Part shown: one piece after another, positions 1 to 12,067 of the stretch
Layout: each line of letters opens with the position of its first letter
Position numbering within the stretch: position 1 is the first letter of the stretch
Origin: Siphonodentalium dalli
Lineage: Eukaryota; Mollusca; Scaphopoda; Gadilida; Siphonodentaliidae
Assembly: GCA_032622095.1 (NCBI GenBank)
Contig: CP136066.1
Span: forward strand, 131,163,917 to 131,227,916
DNA length: 64,000 nt
Direction: 5' to 3'
Notes under the pieces: model-generated
Seen by the model: only the letters and a program-made list of their open reading frames with translations
What the model was told of the DNA's origin: nothing
The model's database searches: none
Position numbers and translations under genes: made by a program

Positions 1-2000
1 CACGAACGTGGGGCTGTTAACATCATCATAGTTGGATTCAGCACTGGTTTTCAGTTTCCAAGAGTCAAAGCTAAATCTAAGATAATTAAAGACACTGTTA
101 GTTCCGTGTAAACATTCTAGCAGCAGCGGAACCATATCACATATCAGGTATACGGTGAAATACTCCTGATGGCATTCTACGATATAGAGATTCGCATTTC
201 AGTTATTGAAATATGAACATTGCTTCCAACACATAGGTCAGATTATGTATATGCCAACAGTTAAAATACTGTATACTTACTTCAACAAATCAGACTGACT
301 ACTTTCCATCAGTTTAAAGCAGGTGAGTTATTCAACCATTATGAAGGTTCCTGATCGTCTGTGTATTATGGGAACGGACATGTTTAACGAATGCTGTTGA
401 TGGGTTTATTATAATCCAATTGTCCCGTTATGGGGGTAAACTATAGCAGAGAGAGTTGAGTGCTGCGAGTGGTAAATGGCATCATGGTCGACATTGAGGT
501 AACCACCCGATTACAAGATTAACAGAGTTGAACATGTGTGTTCTAGACTACAGTTGGCAAATCGTCGGCAGATGAGGATACCTTTTCATTGATAGCTGAC
601 GTAGGAGTTATACTGGATCAATATCCAGAAACTTCATCTTGTATAGTTAGTCACCAAATATAGGTTTGCAGACTTATCTTTAAAAGACAAGTTCCCACAA
701 CCTGATGTTATCTCCAAGGTACGGATAAACCAATCTATAATGATTTAACTTGAATATACATTTCTAGGATTTACATATTTTGAGACAGATGAACTTCTGA
801 TAACTCAATTTTGAACTGTCAGGAACCATGGTGTCTCGAGACTGCCTAGAATGGCCATTCAAATTGAATCTATATTAATAAGTTACTGATTGTGGTCCTT
901 GGAAATCTAGTTCTACGATTGGTTTTATAAATCAGTCAGAGGTTATCTCGATCTGGAACAGTCACGTTTACATACATGGTAACGGTTGAGCCATATTTTA
1001 CTATTAACTCTACCCCAGTTACTATCCCGGGAGGTAGATACTGTGTCTGTTTTATATATAGAAAGGAAACACTTGTGTAATTTGGGATTATAAATCACAA
1101 GTGAAAGACCATTATAAACAACATATTCTCAGGCAACATACTCGAACATCCTGATATGTTGTACATAGAAATATGTATGTGTAATATCCAACAAATGTGG
1201 GGATCAAGTAAGGACAGGCCTACAACACTTAGAAATTATAAGATCGGGCTATCGTGATGTTAATTCTTCCGGTTACCGAGTGAGAATTAAAGTGTCGCTA
1301 AAAAGCCTTTGTGTAAAACTTTACGCTTTTACAACTATTAATGCTATAGACGAATATTTAGAACAGAGAATTCTTTAGGTCGTTTTTTAGTTAGCCCTTG
1401 TTTCAAATCGAATCTATTATGGAAGGGGAAGAAGGTGTGAAATATATCAGAAATGTTTTGAGGCTTACAAGTAAAACGAACATTGGCATCAGTGGTTATC
1501 GCTGGAAAGAGATCGTCTGTATTGCATCCTTCTTGTGAGAGAATATACATTGATGAACCACACACAGTTAAACCGTAACGTCTGTTATACGATGGCGGAA
1601 ATAGTGATCGAGAGCACAGACTTATGTGGATCAAATGATTCCCATCCATTAATTGTCTCCTGAATGGGTTTACTAGTTAAGCAAATGGTCCATATGTGGT
1701 CACCTATACACGACCTAACACTTAAATTACATCGGTTTCACGTGTTCTGGGCACTACCTGTGCAAATTTCAACGGAATTTAGGAGGGAGTTCGTGCAGTT
1801 GGACGAGGCATGTACTAGAATTGGTGTCTGACGAACCGCAGAATGTGGCATTTTGGCATAGCAAAATAAAGAAAACATTGCCTGCGATTATCGGCGAGGT
1901 AGCGGGTGAATTGGCCAGAATATTGCTAATATGATTTCGAGGAGACACACCAGATAACATTTTATGGAATACAGCTCACACAGACACGAACACATACTTT
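1..2000. other. Left-end stretch with no recognised gene
   Basis: No known family was recognised here. Two minus-strand open frames (1344-1649, 101 codons; 1769-1960, 63 codons) are somewhat less AT-rich than their surroundings and could be exons or decayed transposon coding sequence. Neither shows a motif I can name, and they are in different frames with no clear splice sites joining them. The rest is AT-rich non-coding-looking sequence. Confidence 0.4.
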
Positions 2001-2007
2001 TCTCTGA

Positions 2008-2265
2008 TGAGCAACCACGATTATCGCTTGATTGCTCACTCATTGTCCTGTGAACCGGATTTCTAAAAAAGAAACATACATGTATAACTTTATCTGTTCA
2101 GCAACAATGATTATCGCTTGATTGCTCAATGGTTGCAATGTGAACATAATCTATTGTTAGCATCATTCAAAGCATCACATAACCAGTACCCGGTAGGTTA
2201 CCCTCAAATTTGAATTGCATTGCTGTGATTGGAGCAACCACGGTTATCGCTGGATCATTGCTCAT
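2008..2265. repeat. Three spaced copies of a small hairpin motif
   Basis: A motif of about 30 bp, GAGCAACCACGATTATCGCT followed by TGATTGCTC, occurs near 2008, 2098 (starting CAGCAACAATG) and 2231. Each copy has ends that can pair (GAGCAA with TTGCTC). Copy spacing is about 90-135 bp, and TGTGAAC follows the first two. It looks like a degenerate tandem repeat or the end region of an old transposon; its identity is unknown. Confidence 0.55.
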
Positions 2266-3164
2266 TTTTTAGAACAAATTTATAAGATCTTGTAGGTTAG
2301 TGAATTTTAAAACTACAACTTTAGTATCAGTGGTGACTGCACAAATGTTCACTCAATATGTTGGTTAGTTCGTTTTAAATAAAGGGTAACCAAAATACTG
2401 GCATTCCACTCTTCACACAGATTATTCGATGTTCATGGGATATTCGAAATACGGCAAAGGTTATCTCCGTCGGTTATCTACGTCAGTCCGTTCAAAAATA
2501 ATTTGAAATTCTCAAGTTATTGAAGAGCGGATTTTGGTAATCGTTCGTTCATTTTATCGAATTATTTGTAAACCGACCTGGTACGGTATTTTTATTTTTC
2601 TATAATAATTTTCTTGTATACTCATAGAACAATATTTAATGTTTTGTTCGTTCATACCAACATTGTACACCGACCAGGCATGGTAATTTTTTCTTTGTTG
2701 TGGAATGATTTTCTCCGCAAACCTTGTGATTATTTCAATTGTGAATTTGGATTTGGATCGCTGTTCCCTCTGCTGGACTCTAATTATTTTAAAGGGGGAA
2801 TAGTGTTGTGAAATTGGGTTTCTAATCAATGGGAGATAATTCTATCAGAAGTGACCGCAGCTGGAGCGGCGATAAGTTTGTACCGAAAAGTGAACCGGGA
2901 CTCTCGGCTCGAGAAGAAGTGACGAGATCGAAAAAAGAACTAAAAGAGAAACTAAATTGAACACATCGTTATTTTATTGCTGTTGCTATTTTCATTATTA
3001 TCTGATACAATCTTCACGTTTCTGCATATATATATTGGTGAGTATAAACCTTATTATCTTGTGCATGTATTAATATAACTGTCACTTGTTGTATACCAAT
3101 TTTCACAACAACTAGCTGAAACAGACTCATTTATATGATTCGTGCAAATTTGATCTTTTAACCA

Positions 3165-3450
3165 TTTTGATTTAAAAAAATTATTTAAATTCAATTTTTT
3201 ATTTCATTTTTAGATTGAACTTTGATCTGATGTTGAAAAAAAAACAAATAATATTTTTTAATTTAATTTTTTTTTATATTTTTGATTATCTTTTCAGATT
3301 TATAGATTGAATATTTTAAAATGTGTTTTAATTTAATTAACAATTTTTTTTTTTAATTTTAGATTGAAACTTCTTGCTAAACAATTTAAAATTTTGAAAA
3401 TCAAATTTAAAAAAAATTAATTTGTTTAAAATTTTTAATTTAAAATATAA
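3165..3450. repeat. A/T-only low-complexity tract
   Basis: Almost pure A and T with repeated TTTAATTT and AGATTGAA words. It immediately precedes a dispersed repeat tail (3452-3600) containing CAAATTTGGTTGAAATCGAT and ACAGACAGACAG. The same pairing of an A/T tract and that tail recurs at 34015-34300, so the tract is probably part of the repeat family rather than independent. Confidence 0.6.
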
Positions 3451-3451
3451 G

Positions 3452-3610
3452 GCCGTTAAAACATCTGCCGGGGTACCCCGATGCACCACACCAAATTTGG
3501 TTGAAATCGATCAAGGGCTATGGAAGAAAAATTGCATACAGACCAGAACAGACAGACAGATCACTGAACTCTAATATATCTAAACCAGAGACCATACATT
3601 CGTTTCCCAT
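3452..3610 (+). repeat. Tail of a dispersed repeat family
   Basis: Contains a one-sided arrangement also found at 34165-34320: a short GGTACC-rich segment, then ATTTGGTTGAAATC, then AACAGACAGA, then a T-rich end with TAATAT. Similarity is clear by eye but diverged. No coding content. Confidence 0.5.
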
Positions 3611-3883
3611 TAAATGTGAAAATTATGACAAGTGTCATGCTAAATGAAAAACATGTTATAATCACTGATAAATTTAGAACATCATGCCGCAAATATAAAT
3701 CTCATTATATTATGATTTGACAACAATTTTTTTTTTAAATATAGCCAATTTAACAATGCATGGATATCACAATTAGGGTGAAGAAAGATGGCAGCAGAAT
3801 TTTCACTGCAGCCATTGGCCGGCTCAGACGCTGATTGGTCGAAAATATCTGCTAATAATTATTTGATTGACAGCTGTGGAAAG

Positions 3884-5016
3884 TAGGGTCCTGCGAATTG
3901 GAGATTTTGATCGAATCGAATATCGAATCGAATTCTGGAAATCGAATCGAATATCGAATCGAATATCGAATCGAATCATATCTGTGTGTTGCATTCTCAA
4001 TTGGGCATGTTTTGTCAACGATTAGACGATTTGTGAAACGTTGTATCAACTACATGCACGAAGTTCCATCATAACTTATGTGGCGATGAACCGTCATTTG
4101 CAATACTATTAACTTCAAATGATAATTGTCGAGAAAAAAAGGCAGATTTAAATAAAACGTCCATGCGGCCGTCACGGCGATTAATATATAACCACTAAAC
4201 GGATTATCAGAACTAAAATCACGCGAAATTTGTACAGTTTGCATGTACATGCAAAATTGCAAATCGACATTCGGAATCACCCGTAGTTATAAACTTGGAA
4301 GATGCAACAACAGTCGCAGGGTAGCCTGATTATGTAGTGCTGGATGCTTCTTGGACAGATGGTTCCATAGTTGGGTCATTGTCCCAGATGCTTGCGATTT
4401 ATACACCAGGTTGCATTCATCTCACGTGTAAGTCCCTGCACTACCTGCAGCTTTATCATGTTTAAAATAAACATGAATAACGACGACATTTTGTCAAGTG
4501 TCAAAGAACGCTCCGAAATTGAAAGTAAACTTCAAAAGAAAACATCGCCAAAATGCACATTTCGAACACGTGTTGTTTAAATTCTCAGCTATACTACTTA
4601 ATGCAGAATATGAGACGGATAGACGGCGGATAACGCTAGCGGTTGCTCAGTCTCATAGCTATTATTCACGCGCGTTGTCGGTCCATCGGTGATCTCCGAG
4701 CTTTTGGCTACCATGTTCAAAGCTAGAATTCAGGCGTATTTAGTAGTCCTATAGTGGCTAATTTCTGGCTATACTTATATTTAATATATATAATCATGAT
4801 GTACAATAAGAATTATAAGGTGCATATATACATCATTTTCTGTAATTAAATGGCACAAAAACAGCTAAGTTCGACGTGTGTACTTGTCCGTAAACAGCCT
4901 ACTTTTCCATCACTGTATATTCGAAATTTCGAGTTGGCAATTTCGAATCGAATTCGAATCGAATTTGACTTTCGAATCGAATCTCGAATCGAATATCGAA
5001 TATTCGCAGGACCCTA
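3884..5016. mobile_element. Non-autonomous hAT-type DNA transposon, 1133 bp
   Basis: The ends are perfect 15-bp terminal inverted repeats: TAGGGTCCTGCGAAT on the left and ATTCGCAGGACCCTA on the right. It is flanked by an exact 8-bp duplication, GTGGAAAG, at 3876-3883 and 5017-5024. An 8-bp target duplication and ends starting TAGGG fit the hAT superfamily. Just inside each end are inverted arrays of the 5-mer AATCG (about 3908-3978 and 4940-5003), so the terminal repeats are extended by simple-sequence arms. The interior has short open frames (for example 4371-4580) but no recognisable transposase, dimerisation domain or zinc-finger, so it would depend on a transposase made elsewhere. Confidence 0.85.
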
Positions 5017-5128
5017 GTGGAAAGGTCCATTGCCATGGCAGCGCACGAAAATATATAACTTCAACGAGTGCAGATGGCTCAGCATAATTGTCCTTACCAC
5101 GCAGTTTGGACACGTGTGGTAATTTTTT

Positions 5129-8100
5129 TTTTTTTTTTTTTTTTAAATTTATTTATCTTTTTGGTACAATTTGCGATGTGTTTTACATAAATTCAAGTAC
5201 ATACATAACTTATATAATAATAAAGATATATGTTATAAAATCTTACTTTTTCCAATGCATTTTTACATTATGTTGTGGCACAGTGTCAAATATCGTTCAA
5301 ATTAAAATGAAATCCGTGTCATTAAAATGTTTTGTCGGGTCTTCATTAAACAGTCGTTCTCCGATTTTACTAGTGATTGACTTTTTAATGGTATAACTAA
5401 AATATAATGGTTGTATTTTTTTGTATAAGCTGACCTGTTACTCGTGTTAGAGGTTGTGTTTGTGAACTTTTTGCAGAGGCCTTGCACATTTTCCATCCTA
5501 TCATTTTGGGGGGAAAAAATTGGGAAATGTTCTGTCCGGAAGAACAGAATCGAATTCAGATCCTATTATTTTGTATTTTACGATATAGTGTTTTCTTTAA
5601 GATACATCATTAATTAGGCTGAGGACACTGTTCCACTTTTTTTCAAAACTGCTTACTAAACTGTTATTCCATTGGGTTGCTAATTTTTCTATTTTGAACT
5701 CATGATTTAGGAAATTTAAAAGGGATGATTTTGACACGTTTTCTTTATTGCATCGTGTTATATAAATATAACGTTTTGTTAACAGTATTAAAATTATTTA
5801 TTGCTAAAAAATGTTGGTTTTTCCCAATTCCAAAAAGTATTTCATCCGTTGTCAATGCAGAGTTTATATTAAAGCAATCATCCAGAAAGCCTGACACATA
5901 ATTCCATAATGGGAGTACCTTGCAGCAGTTTGCTAGCAGGTGCTTAGTAGTTTCTCTTTCATTGTTACATAAAGTACACATACTAGTTGATATGATTTTA
6001 CATTTTTCCAGGAATATATTTGTGACCAAGGTATTATGATTTATTTGGAACTGGAAGGCTTGCAATTTCGTACTTTTTGTAATTTTGAAAGACCTCATAT
6101 ATATATTTTTCCAGTCTAGTTGTTGTGACTCAAGATTTAGTCTGTTGCACCATCCAATTTGGGCACATGGCTTATTTGGTACTAAAATATTTATGAAATT
6201 CCAATAGAGGTAATTGTTTAACCTTTCCTCTCTTTGAATGTCTTGTTGGATCTTATTATTTTTAATCTCATCGAGTGTATTCTGACTAGAACTTATTATT
6301 TTTCTCCAATTTATAGGGATTGAAATCACTATTCCTTGCAATGTTAGGTAATTCACTTTAAGTCTATATTTTAGAAAAAATTCTTCAGTATTCATAAAAG
6401 AATTGTCTTCATTTAAAATATCGTTGACACACAAAATTTGTTTTTCTATCCATGTCTTTAGATAAATAGGTTTATTTTCCATTTTCAATGCTAAATTATG
6501 ACAAATTGGTTGTGACTTGAAGTCTTCCACTGACGAAGGCTCATTGGTGAGCAGAGCATATGCTGTTAATACTTCTTTCCAGAATGGATTGAAATTTTGT
6601 GCTATTTTTATTATGCTAGGCTTATTTAAATTGAACATTATCGTTCCTCCATATTTTTCTATTTTATCTAGTAGAATTAATTTCCATTCTGAGTAGTTGA
6701 AATGGTCCAAAACTTGTTTTAGCCATGTAACTTTTAACGATTTTGAAAAACAGCTAAGGTCAGGAATCTTGAGTCCTCCATTTTCTATGCTTTGAATTAA
6801 TGTATCTCTTTTTATCCTGTCTCTTTTCCCCTTTAAATAGCAAGCCCTGCATTTCCTTCATAATTTGTTTTGGGGGTTCAGGTAATACTGTCATTATTTG
6901 GATAATAATTGGTAGTATTAAGGTTTTTATTACTGTCACTTTGCCCATGTGGGACAGTGTCCTCAATGCCCAGTTCTTTAATATGTTGTTCATGCTTTCC
7001 TTCTTGTTTTCCCAGTTTTCCTGCACTAGGAGGGGATCTTCTAGATTATATATAATTCCTAGAGTTTTGAGTCTGCCTTTAAAATTCCATTTCAAGTTTA
7101 TATTTGTTTTTAATGGTTTAGTATAGCCTCTTCGAGTTCCAAACCACACCGCTTCTGTTTTATCAAAATTTGCTTTTAAACCAGATATCCTTTCAAATGC
7201 TTAAATTAAATTTATTGTTTCTTGTAGAGAGCTTTGACTACCATCGAGCCATATTATTGAGTCATCTGCATATTGACTAATTTTATATTCCCTTTCTTTT
7301 ACTTTAACCCCTACAATGTTACTTTCTAATTTTAATGCAGCTGCGAAGGGTTCTATGCAAAGAATACACAAATAAGGTGACAATGGATTACCTTGTCTGA
7401 CCCCTCTTTCTATGTTAAATGATTTGTGATAGATGGCCATTGTTTATAATGAGGCTGTTTGCCTCATTATAGAGCGTTGTCACCCAATTACACAATGACA
7501 CTCCGAAACCAAAAAATCTCAATGTTTTCTGTATGAAATTCCAACTTATAGAATCAAAAGCTTTCTCATAATCCAATAAGAGCATTAATCCAGGTATATT
7601 TTGTTCTTCACATTCTAAAAGCAAGTCATATGTCAAACGTGTGCATTCCCCAATGGAACGCCCTTTAATAAAACCTTTTTGTGTGTCACTAATCATTGAA
7701 TTAATCTGTTTTTTTTATTCTATTTGCTATAACTGAAGCTGCTAATTTATAATCTATATTTAAGAGGGTGATTGGCCTTAAATTTTTTATTAATGATTTA
7801 TCCTTGCCAGGTTTTGGCAAGCAGGTAATCATTCCTTGGCGTTGTGTCACTGACATTGAGCCTTTTCTATATGCATCATTAATGGAATTAAAACAAAAAC
7901 TGCTATATCTTTCCAAAAGAATTTATAGAACTCGGCAGTATACCCGTCAATACCTGGTGATTTATTGTTTTTCATTGTTTTTAAAGTTGTTAGTAGTTCA
8001 TATTCGTTTACAAGTCCTTCACTCTTTTTAGTCATTTCTTCAGTTTTAATTTCAATAAAAGGATTATTTTTATCTAAGAATTTTTCAAACTGTGCTTCCT

Positions 8101-8763
8101 CAGATTTATTGTCATTTATTTTATATAAGTTTTTATAAAATTTCCTTTGTTCTTCTAGTATTTCATTTATGTCTGTCGTGGTGCTGTTATCATCTCTTAT
8201 AACTTTAGGAATTAATATTTCTGTATAATTTCTTTTTTCTAGATATGCAAAATATTTTGTGTTTTTTTCTCCCTCTGCGTACCATTGGGCCTTAGCCCTG
8301 GTTATTAAACCCTTAACCTGAGATTGTCTCAGCAGGGTAAGTTCCTTTTCAAGGAATTCTATTGTAGTCCGATATTTCTCCTCCTTTGTTTCATCTAATT
8401 TTTTCTGATTTTCTAAAATATCTGCTTCCACTTGTTTTTGCCTTTCTATTTGATTTTCTTTTTGTTTGCAGAGTACGCAATTGTTTTTCCTCTTATTTCT
8501 AATTTTAACATTTCCCACAGCATTTGATCATCAATAGTATACCTAGTTTCAGTGTTTGATATTTTTGTGTATTGGTCTACTGTCTTTATAATAATTTCTT
8601 TAATCTGTTCCACATAGTTAGGATCGTTTAGAAGGGAATTGTTAAATTTCCATGTCCCCTTCCCTTTTTGTTGGTCATTAAATGACAGTCCTAAGTTAAT
8701 TGAAGCATGGTCTGATTTATATTTTGTGCAGATATTCTGTGATATGACATATGGTTCTAAGTC
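5129..8763 (-). mobile_element. 5'-truncated L1-type LINE with poly(A) tail
   Basis: A retrotransposed copy in minus orientation. The 3' end is a T-run on the plus strand starting about 5123 and ending at 5144, which is the poly(A) tail. The insertion is bracketed by an exact 14-bp duplication, TGTGGTAATTTTTT, at 5115-5128 and 8764-8777, as expected for target-primed reverse transcription (part of the T-run is shared with the tail, so the edge is ambiguous by a few bases). The 5' end is truncated inside the endonuclease domain: ORF1, the 5' UTR and most of the endonuclease are missing. About 600 bp between 5145 and 5744 act as 3' UTR. Confidence 0.9.
5745..8763 (-). pseudogene. L1-type ORF2 remnant (endonuclease C-terminus, reverse transcriptase, Cys/His C-terminus)
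   Basis: Reading from 8763 down: the end of an APE-type endonuclease with the SDHASI motif (about 8700), a coiled Lys/Glu-rich linker (8030-8518), then reverse transcriptase with NKSPGIDGY, LRPITLLN, motif A LDYEKAFDSI (about 7575), motif B GVRQGNPLSPYL (about 7380) and motif C YADDSI (about 7265). Past the RT, a stretch with SHMGKVTVIKTLILP (about 6950) is typical of L1-group enzymes. The C-terminus has a CX2CX8HX4C zinc motif (CTLCNNE...H...C, about 5945-5985). The frame changes or stops at least five times (near 8500, 7900, 7700, 7430, 7200 and 6750), so no active protein is made. Confidence 0.9.
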
Positions 8764-8777
8764 TGTGGTAATTTTTT

Positions 8778-9737
8778 AACAAACAGTACGATACATATAT
8801 AAACTGGAGTCTGCCTGGACTATTTATGGAACAATATTTTGAATCTTCCGCTGACATAAATCAACCCAATGTATTTTATAATAAGAAGGAAGAAATGTTG
8901 ATATTAGATAGTAATTACCCAGCTAAAGCAGGTTGCGAAATGTTACCACTCAAGCCCATTGGTCGACTATCGTTGTTTCCTTGCAACATTCATTTCTCGT
9001 GTGGTAATTTCTAACTAATGTTATTATACATAGGCCTATTACACACACTGACAGCTAACCCGAAAAATCAGATGTCAGATATATCAAACATAAGTTATGA
9101 TTAGTTGAAGTTGCCGGGGTCAGTTATTCATGTCAGTCGACAATATGTTCTCTTGATATAGATGGTTTATGTATACCCGCTGGTATTTTATACATTTGAG
9201 TTAACATAATAATTATGGCGCGATACGTTGGCCTCTCAATCGTCTACAAATAATTACCTTACCTCAGCTATATACCTAATTAATTTTATGAGTTAAATTG
9301 ACCATCAATAATGTCTCCGTTGTGCGATTTCGGACTTGTATTTCTGTTTATCCGCCATAATATCACTTCTTATGGCTACATATACATGTATACAAACCCT
9401 GAATACAGCAATCCTTTTGTCATTATTTACTCTATATATTCCAGAGATGGATGCGGCTGATATGCAGACATATGAGTGCACGACGTGCCATCATTTTGGC
9501 AACACATTTTGTATTGGCAAAACAATTAAATTAGCCATAAAAATCCGGACTCCACAAATCGGTAGTTCGGCAGTATATATGGCGTAACACCCGAAACGAT
9601 TGAAAGAAAAGACAGGGAGATTGTGCCAGATAAAAATACGAATTTCGTGAGATTACCAACAGATCACAAAACGATAAAACATCTGTTCAAGGAAGTGCAG
9701 AATCCCTACTCAACCATGTAAACGACTGCGGTTTCAG
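8778..9737. other. No recognised feature
   Basis: AT-rich sequence after the L1 insertion. Short open frames at 8826-9014 and 9336-9587 show no recognisable domain and no supporting splice sites. I see no repeat structure here. Confidence 0.4.
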
Positions 9738-9998
9738 TCACCCAAGACTTATAAAATTATGTTCCACGAGTGGTGTTTGTGACCAGATCGCCACACATAT
9801 ACATGTCTGGGCAGGTGAGCGTGTAACTGGTGTTACCACACCATCTTCATGTTGATCCACACTGGCACGTCCGTGTATCTTTAAATGTCTGCTCAAGCTA
9901 GTTTTGTGTTTGGTGATGAATGCACAGTCGGGCTCCCGACACCAGAACTTCGGTGCTGCGGGGACTCCCGATCCAAGAATATCAAAGGATTCGTCCAC
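9738..9998 (-). CDS. Possible fragment coding one C2H2 zinc finger
   Basis: An 86-codon open frame containing one well-formed C2H2 zinc finger near residues 20-42: Cys20, Cys25, His38 and His42 (spacing C-4-C-12-H-3-H), with a hydrophobic residue and the usual SRHLKIH end. C2H2 fingers bind nucleic acid. No second finger is seen and the surrounding reading frames do not extend it, so it may be an exon of a host gene, a transposon-encoded finger, or a chance match. It lies antisense to, and just upstream of, the LINE A ORF1. Confidence 0.35.
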   Translation of the reverse strand: MDESFDILGSGVPAAPKFWCREPDCAFITKHKTSLSRHLKIHGRASVDQHEDGVVTPVTRSPAQTCICVAIWSQTPLVEHNFISLG

Positions 9999-10207
9999 GT
10001 GTTTTGTTTACTTTGTCTTTCTTTTCTATCTTTCCATCTCCTCTCCCAAACTCTCTTCTGCATTATGAATCTCACATATACGTCTCCAGTGAATCAAACG
10101 AGTGGAAATCGCAGACAACCTCGCACGTCCAATGTTATTACGCGGCTGCACACCCGTCATCGGTCAGAAACTTCAGTCTTCTGATAATTAACTTTTGTTC
10201 TGATGAG

Positions 10208-10289
10208 TCCATTACATAATTACAGATGTCGGGTGGGCACATTTTATGGCCGCGCGAGTCGAGCACTGAAACTAAACCGCTGTGATAAA
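10208..10289 (+). repeat. 82-bp segment duplicated at 21090-21171
   Basis: Nearly identical to 21090-21171; both contain TCCATTACATAATTACAGAT and GGCCGCGCGAGTCGAGCACT and end ACCGCTGTGATA. Here it lies about 160 bp before the LINE A ORF1; at the second place it directly precedes the LINE B coding region (HVDPGP motif). The likely explanation is a shared 5' leader of a LINE family, with this copy being a fragment. Confidence 0.75.
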
Positions 10290-10451
10290 CTGGCCTAAAA
10301 ATTCTGATTACTTGCGTAAACTTGCTATTGAGAAAAGTTAAATTAACACAAATTCTTATTCTTATTCACATCCTCTTATTGGCCTTATTGGCCTACACTC
10401 GATGTGTTTTTACCATAATATGAACTCGTCTTCCAATATTAAACACTCGCA

Positions 10452-10742
10452 ATGGACGACCGACGATACGGAAATGACACTTACCGCACGAGAAATGCAA
10501 AGCCAATTAATTCAACCAGACTGTTCATTTCCAACCTTCCCGACTTCGTTGATGCTGACTGTCTGGCTGACTACTTTCGATAGTTCGATGTCAAATTCTC
10601 GGTGACAAACGTCTTCCGTCTTCGTAGAAATGGTGTCTTATCAGCAAGAATCAGCAGCTTTTGTAGAGGTCCTGACTGCTGGCCCAAAGGTGTCACTTGT
10701 GCCCAATGGGTCCATTTTGACGTGTTCAACAATAGTTACTAA
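10452..10742 (+). pseudogene. LINE A ORF1 remnant with RRM-like fold
   Basis: The frame from ATG 10452 runs 96 residues with one internal TAG (about 10581). It contains RLFISNLPDFVDADCLADYF, the shape of an RNP2 strand plus first helix of an RNA-recognition motif, then VTNVFRLRRNG and SARI, resembling the second half, and a CWPKGVTCAQWV segment. Basic RNA-binding ORF1 proteins with RRM folds are usual in non-LTR elements and coat the element RNA. It precedes the endonuclease ORF by 190 bp. The frame is hidden by overlapping longer frames because of the internal stop. It is shorter than typical ORF1 proteins, so the N-terminal part is missing or decayed. Confidence 0.6.
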
Positions 10743-10932
10743 TTGTTGTTTTGTGTGTGTTTTTCACATAATTATGTCTTTCCAATATTATTCTCACATT
10801 GTAGCTCTACACATATGTTGCATATAGTCTGCATTATGGCTTCATATACATCCGACGTACATTGGATCAGTTCTACAATATATTGTACGAATGTACATGT
10901 ATATACTTTATCATGTCCGTTAAACATACACA

Positions 10933-11803
10933 ATGCTGAGTGTCATCTCGTGGAACTGCACGGGTATCCTATCAAGCAGCCTATACCTTAGTCATCTTAT
11001 ACGTGACCAGTCCATTGATACCATTGGCCTATCTGAGCACTGGTTACACGAACACAACGTTCATTTTCTGGACACTATAGATCAGAATTACACTCAACTA
11101 CCATGCAGTCTGTGACTCTTCACAACCCTTACCCATGCAACGCGGTAGATTTAAAGCTGGTGTGGCCTTTCTCTGGAATCGGAAGTACGATAACTCTATA
11201 ACACCGTTAGACTTAGATGATGATCGCATTTGTGGCCTTCAATTTCGCCTTGATCACCATGCCTACGTGTACATATTTCAGGTATATCTGCCATGCACAA
11301 ATTATACAGCAGATTTCTATCGCGAATATCTTCAAATAATTCACGATCTAATAGATCTATACTCACCGCTGGGCCACACCATTCTCATGGGAGATTTCAA
11401 TGGTAATCTGGAAAAAATCTGATGCCAGAAACAAATCGTTCTCAAAACTTATCAACTCATGCAAAATGCAATCTGTCAGCAGCAAACCCATTTGCACCAA
11501 CACACGCTTTACATTTGTAGCCGCCGACGGTATCAGTGGGTCAATTATAGATCACATTCTCATTCCAATTTATGATAACCAAAGAGTAGCCAGCGTTCAT
11601 ATTTTGGATGATTCTTCCAATGTTTCAAACCACCGCCCAATTCACATGTGCATATCTTATGGAGCTGAAATAGAATCATCCCTGCCAAATGTAAGCCCAG
11701 CCAGACCGAGGTTGAAACGTCTCTCCTCTTCAAGCGATGCTCTCTTGCTTTATCAAGCACACGTTCGCGAAACTTTACCAACATACACTCAGAAAAATCA
11801 GAG
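10933..11803 (+). pseudogene. LINE A ORF2, APE-type endonuclease domain
   Basis: Starts at ATG 10933 with the N-terminal endonuclease motif VISWNCTG; then GLSEHWL (the usual ETW glutamate motif), AGVAFLWN, HTILMGDFNG (catalytic D and N, about 11390), IIDHILIP and VSNHRPIHMCIS (about 11620-11655). The domain nicks target DNA to prime reverse transcription. Frame breaks lie near 11115 and 11410. The normally invariant SDH motif is SNH in this copy, which changes the catalytic aspartate to asparagine. The domain ends abruptly at the foldback element boundary about 11803 and continues at 14694. Confidence 0.85.
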
Positions 11804-12067
11804 GCCGTATAGGTATTCTGGAGTGCCTACGGCGGTCTTTGGTAGTCCAGAGCACCAAACTGACGCTGCGCTGGTATCCCAGGATCCCATAGAGGTCTGT
11901 AATACCAACAGAGCTGTGCAGTTAGCATAATACGACACGCAATCGTATCGATTACAGGTTGGAAGTTTCAAAGCGCTTTTATCTAGAGTTACGGTTCCTG
12001 CGATCGCAGCGCCATTCGCACTTCTTTCTTTGTTTTCAAATCATCCGGACGAAAAATAATACCATCA

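Noticed and set aside
1344-1960. Minus-strand frames 1344-1649 and 1769-1960 as two exons of one gene
   Set aside because: No recognisable domain, no convincing splice signals joining the frames, and the lengths are within what is expected by chance in this amount of sequence.
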